From Darwinibacter acetoxidans_A (GTDB lineage: Bacteria > Bacillota > Limnochordia > Darwinibacteriales > Darwinibacteriaceae): a DNA stretch of 12,730 nt. The position numbers and the translations under genes were made by a program. Shown here piece after piece: positions 7,778-12,730 of the stretch. The stretch lies in assembly GCA_041936745.1 (NCBI GenBank), contig JBHGWS010000060.1, positions 1 to 12,730 on the forward strand, given 5' to 3'. Positions within the stretch are counted from its first letter, which is position 1; each line of letters opens with the position of its first letter. The notes under the pieces were generated by a model. It was given only the letters and a program-made list of their open reading frames with translations, was not told the DNA's origin and did not search any database.

Positions 7778-9523
7778 GTGAGAGCTATAGCTCGCTTTTC
7801 TGATGAATGGATTGAAATGGTAAAATCATCCGTTGACATTGTGGATGTTATCGGCAGGAGGGTGGAGTTAAAGCCGGCGGGGCGCAATTTTGTGGGGCTC
7901 TGCCCGTTTCACGCTGAAAAGACGCCGTCTTTTTCAGTTAATCAGGAAAAACAATTCTTTTATTGTTTCGGCTGCAATGCGGGGGGCAATGTCATCAACT
8001 TTATCATGCGGATGGAAAACCTCACTTTTCCGGAAGCGGTGCGGCAGTTAGCGGAGAGCCAGGGAATTCCGGTCCCGGCGCTTTCGCCGCAGCAAAAAAA
8101 ACGGGAAGAAAAAAGGCAAATCCTGCGCAAAATCAATGAAACCGCCGCCCGTTATTATTACCGCAACCTGCGGGCCCCCTTTGGGGGGAAGGCTCGGTCT
8201 TACCTGCAGGGGCGGGGTATTGACGAAAAATTGGCCCGGGAGTTTTATTTAGGCTTCGCCCTTGACAACTGGGAAGGCCTGCTTAATTTCTTCCAGTCGG
8301 CGGGCATCGATTTAAGGCTGGCAGAAGAAGCGGGGCTGCTCATTAAAGGAAAACAGGGTTATATCGACCGTTTCCGCAACAGGATAATCTTTCCAATCTG
8401 CGACCATTTGGGCCGGTTTGTGGGTTTTGGCGGCCGGAGTATTGACGGCCAAATGCCGAAATATATGAACTCGCCTCAAACCGCGGTGTTTAATAAAGGG
8501 GCAGTAGTCTACGGCTTAAATTGGTCGAAGGACATCATTAAGAAGGAGAACGAAGTTATCATTGTGGAAGGCTATACCGATTATATCGGCTTGGCTGCCC
8601 GCGGCAAAAAAAATGTAGTAGCGTCCTTGGGTACCGCTTTTACGCCCAGGCACGCCAGGTTATTGAAAAGGTTTGCGGAACATGCAGTAATAGCTTATGA
8701 CGGCGATGCTTCGGGGCAAAAAGCCACGCTGCGGAGTATGTCCATTCTGCATGAGCATGGTTTAGAGGTCAGAGTCGCCTTACTTGCGGCCGGGCAGGAT
8801 CCTGACAGTTTTGCCCGCGCCCATACAAACAAGGAAATCAGTGAATGGTTGGCGCAGGCCGTGCCCCTGCGGCAATATGAGATCGACACAGTTATAGCGG
8901 GGCATGATGTAAAAACAAGAGAAGGAAAACTGGCCGCTTCTACAGAACTTGTTACTATACTGGCCCAGCTTAAAAAGGCAGTTGAGCGTGATGAGTATAC
9001 GCGCTACGCCGCTGAAAAACTAGGTGTATCTCTCAGTGCCTTGGCTTTGGATGTACAGAAAAAAGCTGGAATAAGTTCACATACGCCTGTGCGATCCAGG
9101 CATACTAATAGGAGTATGCCTAAAATGAAAATTTCCCCGGCAGATGTAGCCGCTGAGAGAGATATTATCAGGTGGCTGCTTTTTAAGCCGGAAGTTTTGC
9201 GAGATCTGCAGAAGGAAAAAATACTGCCGGCAGATTTTCATCACAGGGATTACCGCTATTTATATTCTTTGATCTTAAGTCAGCAAACTGATGAAGAAGG
9301 GGCCTTAATTACAGCCAGGCTTTTTGAGTTAGGGGAATTAAAAGGCAGTTGGCAGGAATATTTTCAATCCTTTTTAATAGTTTTACGCAGGAGAAGATTG
9401 GAAAAGATAGAGGAAAAACTTTCCTCTTTGGAGAATGATAGAGAAGGTTTTGATATCCGGATGGAATTATACCGCTTGTTAAAAGAGTACTACAGCGTTT
9501 TAAGCAGCACACGAAATGATTAA
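7778..9523 (+). CDS. dnaG: DNA primase DnaG
   Basis: DnaG makes the RNA primers for lagging-strand synthesis at the replication fork, working with the DnaB-type helicase. The N-terminal CHC2 zinc finger shows CPFH...FYCFGC (C42, H45, C63, C66) followed by GGNVINFIM. The catalytic core has RFRNRIIFPI (about 198-207) and PKYMNSPQT. The TOPRIM part has EGYTD (264-268) and AYDGDASGQKA (acidic residues D308, D310). A basic linker (about 450-470) leads to the C-terminal helicase-binding domain. Length is 581 aa, normal. The start is GTG 7778: the frame is closed by TAA at 7772, and GGGGAG (7766-7771) lies 6 nt upstream; the next in-frame Met (codon 14) would cut into the conserved N-terminus. rpoD follows after 15 nt, the classic dnaG-rpoD pair. 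Confidence 0.98.
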   Translation: MRAIARFSDEWIEMVKSSVDIVDVIGRRVELKPAGRNFVGLCPFHAEKTPSFSVNQEKQFFYCFGCNAGGNVINFIMRMENLTFPEAVRQLAESQGIPVPALSPQQKKREEKRQILRKINETAARYYYRNLRAPFGGKARSYLQGRGIDEKLAREFYLGFALDNWEGLLNFFQSAGIDLRLAEEAGLLIKGKQGYIDRFRNRIIFPICDHLGRFVGFGGRSIDGQMPKYMNSPQTAVFNKGAVVYGLNWSKDIIKKENEVIIVEGYTDYIGLAARGKKNVVASLGTAFTPRHARLLKRFAEHAVIAYDGDASGQKATLRSMSILHEHGLEVRVALLAAGQDPDSFARAHTNKEISEWLAQAVPLRQYEIDTVIAGHDVKTREGKLAASTELVTILAQLKKAVERDEYTRYAAEKLGVSLSALALDVQKKAGISSHTPVRSRHTNRSMPKMKISPADVAAERDIIRWLLFKPEVLRDLQKEKILPADFHHRDYRYLYSLILSQQTDEEGALITARLFELGELKGSWQEYFQSFLIVLRRRRLEKIEEKLSSLENDREGFDIRMELYRLLKEYYSVLSSTRND

Positions 9524-9538
9524 AGAAAGGGGGTTATC

Positions 9539-10639
9539 ATGTTGAGCAACAAAGAAATAATTGATATAGAAGCGGTAAACGAACTAATGGCCAGAGTGAG
9601 AGAAAAAGGTACAGTTACCTATCGGGAAATTATGGACAGCCTGCAAGAAGTAGAATTGGGCCCGGAGCAGATAGATGAAATTTATGAACGATTTGCTGCT
9701 ATGGGCATTGACGTGATTCCCCATTCCGATGAGGATGAGCTGGACAACGGCGAGGCGTCCAAAGAGGATGTAGATGATGATGACGATCTTTCCATTCCGG
9801 AAGGCGTCAGCTTAGACGATCCCGTCCGTTTATACCTAAAAGAGATCGGGCGCGTGCCCCTGCTTGTGGCGGAAGAAGAAGTCGCCTTGGCCAAGCGCAT
9901 AGAAGCGGGCGAAGAAGCCGCCAGGCGCGAATTGGCGGAAGCCAACTTAAGGCTGGTTGTCAGTATTGCCAAGCGCTATGTGGGCCGCGGCATGCACTTT
10001 TTAGATTTAATCCAGGAAGGTAATTTGGGCTTGATTAAAGCTGTGGAAAAATTCGATTACCGCAAAGGCTTTAAATTCAGCACTTACGCAACCTGGTGGA
10101 TCCGCCAGGCGATTACCAGGGCCATCGCGGATCAGGCCCGGACTATTAGGATCCCCGTGCATATGGTGGAAACCATCAACAAACTGACCAGGGTTTCCCG
10201 CCAGCTTTTGCAGGAACTGGGCAGAGCGCCGCTGCCTGAGGAAATTGCCGAAGAGATGGATCTACCGGTTGAGCGCGTGCGCGAAATCATGAAGATTGCG
10301 CAGGAGCCGGTATCTTTAGAAACCCCCATTGGCGAAGAAGAGGACAGCCACTTAGGAGATTTCATCGAAGACCAAGAAGCCGTTGCACCGGAAGAAGCCG
10401 CAGCATTTACTATGCTGCAGGGGCAGCTGTCGGAGGTTTTGGAGTCGTTAACACCCCGCGAACAGCAGGTCCTGCGCTTAAGGTTCGGTTTGGATGACGG
10501 CCGGGGGCGTACTTTAGAAGAAGTGGGCCAGGTCTTTGGCGTAACCAGGGAGCGGATTAGGCAGATCGAGGCAAAGGCCCTGCGGAAACTGCGCCATCCC
10601 AGCAGAAGTAAAAAACTGAAAGATTTTCTGGAAGAGTAA
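9539..10639 (+). CDS. rpoD: primary (housekeeping) RNA polymerase sigma factor, RpoD/SigA
   Basis: This is the vegetative sigma-70 factor that directs RNA polymerase to TTGACA/TATAAT promoters. A short N-terminal region 1.1 (residues 1 to about 62) leads into a very acidic stretch (about 64-84). Region 1.2 begins at DDPVRLYLKEIG, and region 2 includes GNLGLIKAVEKFDYRKGFKF. The -10 recognition helix lies in STYATWWIRQAI, followed by IRIPVHMVETINK of region 3. Region 4 ends with the -35 helix-turn-helix TLEEVGQVFGVTRERIRQIE (about 325-344). Length is 366 aa, typical of Firmicute SigA. ATG 9539 has AAAGGGGG (9526-9533) with a 5-nt gap. It is probably co-transcribed with dnaG. No terminator is seen between its stop and the tRNA promoter 8 nt downstream, so readthrough into the tRNA is likely. 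Confidence 0.98.
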   Translation: MLSNKEIIDIEAVNELMARVREKGTVTYREIMDSLQEVELGPEQIDEIYERFAAMGIDVIPHSDEDELDNGEASKEDVDDDDDLSIPEGVSLDDPVRLYLKEIGRVPLLVAEEEVALAKRIEAGEEAARRELAEANLRLVVSIAKRYVGRGMHFLDLIQEGNLGLIKAVEKFDYRKGFKFSTYATWWIRQAITRAIADQARTIRIPVHMVETINKLTRVSRQLLQELGRAPLPEEIAEEMDLPVERVREIMKIAQEPVSLETPIGEEEDSHLGDFIEDQEAVAPEEAAAFTMLQGQLSEVLESLTPREQQVLRLRFGLDDGRGRTLEEVGQVFGVTRERIRQIEAKALRKLRHPSRSKKLKDFLEE

Positions 10640-10646
10640 GTTGGTC

Positions 10647-10675
10647 TTGACAGAGCAGCCAGACTTTCGTATAAT
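10647..10675 (+). promoter_or_regulatory. perfect consensus sigma-70 promoter for the tRNA-Ile gene
   Basis: TTGACA (10647-10652) and TATAAT (10670-10675) are separated by exactly 17 bp. The predicted start is near 10682, about 5 nt before the mature tRNA 5' end. All 12 hexamer bases are consensus and the spacing is optimal, as expected for a stable RNA gene read by the sigma factor encoded just upstream. Confidence 0.93.
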
Positions 10676-10686
10676 TAATTCGTGCT

Positions 10687-10762
<76 letters not shown>

Positions 10763-10789
10763 TTTTACCACCGGTACTCTTCCGTCCGC

Positions 10790-10834
10790 AAGCTACTGTC
10801 CGCCTGCGGCAAAAAGAGGGGAAGACAGTAGTTT
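10790..10834 (+). other. large hairpin in the tRNA trailer
   Basis: AAGCTACTGTC (10790-10800) pairs with GACAGTAGTTT (10824-10834) in an 11-bp stem with one G-T, around a 23-nt loop. A competing stem, CCGCA (10786-10790) with TGCGG (10805-10809), shares bases with it. There is no good T-run directly after it, so it is not a classic terminator. It begins 28 nt past the tRNA CCA end and would be part of the primary transcript. Confidence 0.55.
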
Positions 10835-11148
10835 ATATTTTGCAGTAAGAGTCTTTAATGTCTTGTGGATACTTAGAGGCTCTTTTTTATGCTCATTTTT
10901 CGATCCACCAAGTACTTCTGTTCAAAAACGTTTGGACACGTTTCGGAAAGATGAGAAGCGGATTAGTTTCGTTCATGAAATTATGGCCCGGATTAGGATT
11001 TTGGGGGAAGGTTTTCCATTTGAGGTTAAGGAAAACGAGGTGTAAGCCTTTCTTTTCGCTAAACTCTTTTCCGGTGTAGACCCCAAGCAGGTATTTAAAA
11101 CATCTACAGCGAATCGTATGGGCGACAGAATCGCAAAAGAGGGGAAGA
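10812..11148 (+). repeat. direct 14-bp repeat flanking the gene remnant
   Basis: AAAAGAGGGGAAGA occurs at 10812-10825 and again at 11135-11148. With flanking GC the match covers 16-17 nt, with one A inserted in the first copy. Both copies can be read as similar peptide tails ending soon after: QKEGKTVVYILQ then TAA at 10846, and AKEGKILISPEN then TGA at 11169. The pair may be traces of two related gene ends or of a partial duplication. Confidence 0.45.
10847..10888 (+). terminator. terminator of the tRNA-Ile transcript
   Basis: AAGAGTCTTT (10847-10856) pairs with AGAGGCTCTT (10875-10884), 10 bp with two G-U pairs, around an 18-nt loop, and runs into six T (10883-10888). It is the first convincing terminator after dnaG-rpoD and probably serves both the tRNA and rpoD readthrough. 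Confidence 0.7.
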
Positions 11149-11171
11149 TACTGATAAGCCCGGAAAACTGA
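10863..11171 (+). pseudogene. probable decayed gene with an in-frame stop, family not recognised
   Basis: One frame reads protein-like sequence on both sides of a TAA at 11043-11045. The upstream part (from about 10893) has FDPPSTSVQKRLDTFRKDEK, HEIMARIRILGEGFPFEVK and ENEV. After the stop, the same frame continues AFLFAKLFSGVDPKQVFKTS and RMGDRIAKEGKILISPEN to a TGA at 11169-11171. Mixed charged and hydrophobic composition and only one stop in over 100 codons suggest former coding. There is no convincing ribosome site or start, and the 5' end runs into the tRNA terminator, so the N-terminus appears lost. The tail RIAKEGKILIS loosely recalls small nucleotidyltransferase antitoxins, but no active-site motif is visible, so I assign no function. 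It could also be chance open sequence. Confidence 0.35.
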
Positions 11172-11415
11172 TGATGCACTGTAGGGATATCTTTAGCGTA
11201 TGTTCACTAAATTCTTATTTTTATCCCTGTGGCGAACAATGAAGGGATATCTATGCCGGAAGCGGGGAAAAGCTTGGATTTAAGTTAAAATACTGTGTCC
11301 GGAAATGTTAAACTGTAATGCGTTAGAGAGGCGATGATGAAATAAAAGTCCCGGATTTTGTCCGCTGCACAACCTCAAATTCTTGAATTTATAGAAGCGC
11401 AGGGAGGGCATTTTT
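11172..11415 (+). other. gene-free stretch before the Nif3-family gene
   Basis: I see no intact gene, RNA gene or terminator here. AGGGATATCT occurs twice exactly 60 nt apart (11183 and 11243), with the inverted form TATCCCT between them near 11222. A 22-codon frame opening at ATG 11174 ends at TGA 11240-11242 and continues open for about 21 more codons, again suggesting decayed coding sequence. TAAAAT (11286-11291) and TGTAAT (11314-11319) resemble -10 boxes but lack a matching -35, so the Nif3-gene promoter is not identified. GGGAGGG (11402-11408) is the ribosome site of the next gene. Confidence 0.5.
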
Positions 11416-12186
11416 TTGTTAACTATCCGCCGTGTAACTGAGGCAATGGAAGAATTGGCACCTTTGGAATTAGCCTATGATTGGGACAATGTGGGGCTGC
11501 AGATCGGCAGCCCTGCCAGGGAAGTCTCCGCTATTTTAATTACCTTGACAATTACAAAGGAAGTGCTTGCGCGGGCGGTTGATTCGGCAGTTGATCTTAT
11601 TGTTGCCCACCACCCCTTGATCTTTGAGCCGCTCCGTTCAATACGTACGGATCATTTCCAAGGTGCCTTAATCAGCCGGCTTTTAAAAGAAGAAATAGGG
11701 GTATACGTCAGTCATACTAACTTGGATGTGGCCCCACAGGGCTTGAATCATTGGTTGGCGGAGCTTTTGGGATTGGAAAACACCCGCGTTTTAATCCCCC
11801 ATTTAACAGAAGGCGCGGGATTGGGCCGGCTTGGTGGAGTTAAGCCTGTTTCCCTGGGAGAAATAGCAGCGCGGCTCGGCCGGCTTTGGCCGAACCGGCT
11901 GCGTGTCATTGGCGATGAAGGCCGGTCAATTTCCCAAATTGCCGTAATCGGCGGCTCAGGTGGGAAATATGCTAAAGAAGCGAAAGACGCCGGTGCCCAG
12001 CTGCTTATCACAGGCGATGTCTCCTATCACAATGCTGTGGATGCGTTGGAGATGGGCTTGGCGGTAATTGACGCAGGGCACTTTGCTACGGAAAAAATTA
12101 TGGTCCCCCGGGTCAAGGAATATTTGCAAAAAAGCCTGGGGCCGCAGGTGAAAATCAGCGGGGAAACAGGTTCCAGCCCTTTTTAG
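11416..12186 (+). CDS. Nif3-like dinuclear metal centre hexameric protein
   Basis: This is a member of the widely conserved Nif3/YbgI family, annotated in databases as a GTP cyclohydrolase I type 2 homologue; its physiological role is still uncertain. Expected metal ligands are visible: HH in LIVAHHPLIF (65-66), H100 and D104 in SHTNLD, H222 and E226 near DAGHFATEK. The middle has VIGGSGGKY and LLITGDVSYHNA. Length is 256 aa, the short form without the PII-like insertion found in Bacillus YqfO (about 370 aa). The start is TTG 11416, with GGGAGGG 7 nt upstream. The strand after residue 38 reads ILITLTITKEV, where many relatives have an Asp (LDVT). In many Firmicutes it follows sigA and trmK; here a tRNA and debris intervene. 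The rnpB promoter begins 2 nt after its stop. Confidence 0.93.
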   Translation: MLTIRRVTEAMEELAPLELAYDWDNVGLQIGSPAREVSAILITLTITKEVLARAVDSAVDLIVAHHPLIFEPLRSIRTDHFQGALISRLLKEEIGVYVSHTNLDVAPQGLNHWLAELLGLENTRVLIPHLTEGAGLGRLGGVKPVSLGEIAARLGRLWPNRLRVIGDEGRSISQIAVIGGSGGKYAKEAKDAGAQLLITGDVSYHNAVDALEMGLAVIDAGHFATEKIMVPRVKEYLQKSLGPQVKISGETGSSPF

Positions 12187-12187
12187 T

Positions 12188-12215
12188 TTGAAAAGCGCAC
12201 AAGGTGTGTTATAAT
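12188..12215 (+). promoter_or_regulatory. rnpB promoter
   Basis: TTGAAA (12188-12193) and a perfect TATAAT (12210-12215) are spaced 16 bp apart, immediately after the Nif3-gene stop. The predicted start near 12222 agrees with the first base of the P1 stem of RNase P RNA. Confidence 0.9.
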
Positions 12216-12221
12216 CAAGAT

Positions 12222-12557
12222 CCTGAGTGAGCCAGGTGATCGCAAGGGCTATGCCCTTGAGGAAAGTCCGAGCTCCAAAGAGCAGGATGCTGGGTAACGC
12301 CCAGTAAGGGTAACCTTAAGGACAGTGCTACAGAAACAAACCGCCCCCTAGGGTAAGGGTGAAAAGGTGAGGTAAAAGCTCACCGGCGGCCAGGTGACTG
12401 GCCGGCCGGGCAAACCCCATCCGGAGCAAGGTCAAATAGGGAAGAAGAGGCTGCTCGCCTCATTTGACTTCCGGGTTGACTGCAGGAAGTTTTAGGTAAC
12501 TAAAACTCTAGATAGATGATCATCCCAGACAGAACTCGGCTTATCGGTTCACTCAGC
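12222..12557 (+). ncRNA. rnpB: RNase P RNA, bacterial class A
   Basis: This is the catalytic RNA of RNase P, which removes 5' leaders from pre-tRNAs such as the tRNA-Ile2 upstream. Its ends pair as P1 (CTGAGTGAGCC at 12223 with GGTTCACTCAG ending 12556). P3 is CAAGGGC-TAT-GCCCTTG. The conserved core reads GAGGAAAGTCC (12260-12270), GGGTAACGCCCAG, AAACCGCC, and near the 3' end ACAGAACTCGGCTTATCGG. P12 is GGTGAGGTAAAAGCTCACC, and P18 is GTTTTAG closed by a GTAA tetraloop. The overall order matches the E. coli type rather than the Bacillus class B type. Mature ends are estimated from P1. It has its own promoter and terminator, so it is a monocistronic unit. Confidence 0.96.
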
Positions 12558-12565
12558 TTTATTTG

Positions 12566-12599
12566 AAGCCTGAATACTTTTATGTATTCAGGCTTTTTT
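12566..12599 (+). terminator. rho-independent terminator of rnpB
   Basis: A perfect 12-bp stem AAGCCTGAATAC (12566-12577) / GTATTCAGGCTT (12584-12595) closes a TTTTAT loop and runs into T's to 12599. It lies about 10 nt beyond P1. Confidence 0.95.
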
Positions 12600-12618
12600 G
12601 TGTAAAATTTATTTTTCC

Positions 12619-12647
12619 TTGAAGGGATTGCCATCTTTCTAGAGAAT
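12619..12647 (+). promoter_or_regulatory. candidate promoter of the mraZ (division/cell-wall) cluster
   Basis: TTGAAG (12619-12624, 4/6) and GAGAAT (12642-12647, 4/6) are 17 bp apart, giving a start near 12653-12654. The hexamers are imperfect, but the spacing is ideal and the start would fall directly before the MraZ-type repeats, as expected for an autorepressed promoter. Confidence 0.5.
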
Positions 12648-12657
12648 AAGGGAGTAC

Positions 12658-12684
12658 AAAGTGGTAGCAAGTGGGGGAAAGTGG
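12658..12684 (+). promoter_or_regulatory. MraZ operator: three AAGTGG direct repeats at 10-bp pitch
   Basis: AAGTGG occurs at 12659, 12669 and 12679, each exactly 10 bp from the next, so all lie on one face of the helix. Known MraZ regulators bind tandem GTGG-type repeats (TGGGN in E. coli, AAAGTG-type in Mycoplasma) with 10-bp periodicity upstream of their own gene. A fourth partial copy, AAAGGTGGG (12699-12707), overlaps the mraZ ribosome site. Confidence 0.85.
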
Positions 12685-12714
12685 GGCATTTGTTGCGGAA
12701 AGGTGGGAGCGGGG

Positions 12715-12730
12715 ATGTTCATGGGTGAAT
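12715..12730 (+). CDS. mraZ: transcriptional regulator MraZ, first codons only
   Basis: The last 16 bases read ATG TTC ATG GGT GAA T, giving MFMGE, the nearly invariant N-terminus of MraZ, a DNA-binding regulator of the SpoVT/AbrB fold that leads the mra/dcw division and cell-wall cluster. GGTGGGAG (12702-12709) lies 5 nt upstream as ribosome site. The identification rests on these five residues plus the operator repeats directly before them; the rest of the gene lies outside the window. Confidence 0.82.

Noticed and set aside
9682..9972. 96-codon antisense frame opposite rpoD
   Set aside because: Its Ser-rich content is the complement of the acidic GAT/GAA codons of the sigma factor; there is no initiation site.
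10858..11079. 73-codon + frame starting ATG at 10858
   Set aside because: It lies in the frame that reads low-complexity aromatic and basic residues; the alternative frame at 10863 looks more coherent, and ATG 10858 sits within the tRNA terminator.
10973..11179. 68-codon antisense frame opposite the gene remnant
   Set aside because: It has no ribosome site and no recognisable protein pattern; the + strand frame is more protein-like.
11172..11400. Possible riboswitch upstream of the Nif3-family gene
   Set aside because: No known riboswitch core could be matched; repeats and stray -10-like boxes are not enough.

Overview
The window is a chromosomal housekeeping stretch of an anaerobe-like Firmicute, most likely a Clostridia lineage related to the Peptococcaceae or Syntrophomonadaceae. 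This rests on gene content and order (recO, a DUF4342 gene, split glyQ/glyS, pyruvate phosphate dikinase, dnaG and the primary sigma factor, a Nif3-family gene, mraZ), purine-rich Shine-Dalgarno sites, GTG/TTG starts and moderate GC. It is inferred from gene families only; no species is claimed. Every recognised gene lies on the + strand.

Positions 1-1842 hold the 3' part of ruvB, then recO and a small DUF4342 gene. These three are stacked with overlaps of 1 and 8 nt and so look translationally coupled. A strong rho-independent terminator follows. Positions 1947-4888 are the glycyl-tRNA synthetase operon glyQ-glyS (1-nt overlap), with no T-box leader. Positions 5025-7655 are ppdK, closed by two tandem hairpins. 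Positions 7778-10639 are dnaG and the primary sigma factor gene rpoD/sigA, 15 nt apart.

Just past rpoD a perfect TTGACA-17-TATAAT promoter drives tRNA-Ile2 (CAT anticodon, lysidine type). The 653 nt that follow (10763-11415) have no intact gene. They hold hairpins and a tRNA terminator, an open frame broken by an in-frame TAA, and short direct repeats, and look like decayed gene debris. In many Firmicutes trmK sits between sigA and the Nif3-family gene; here it is missing.

The right end carries the Nif3-family gene (11416-12186), then a class A RNase P RNA gene (rnpB) with its own promoter and terminator. Last comes the start of the division and cell-wall cluster: the first codons of mraZ, preceded by a likely promoter and three AAGTGG repeats at exact 10-bp spacing that match known MraZ operators.

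Functionally the window combines DNA repair (RuvB, RecO), translation (GlyRS, tRNA-Ile2), tRNA processing (RNase P), replication priming (DnaG), general transcription (sigma factor), PEP/pyruvate interconversion (PpdK) and control of division genes (MraZ). No CRISPR array, intact mobile element or clearly new multigene system is visible. The least explained parts are the 10763-11415 gap, the DUF4342 gene and the leader before glyQ.
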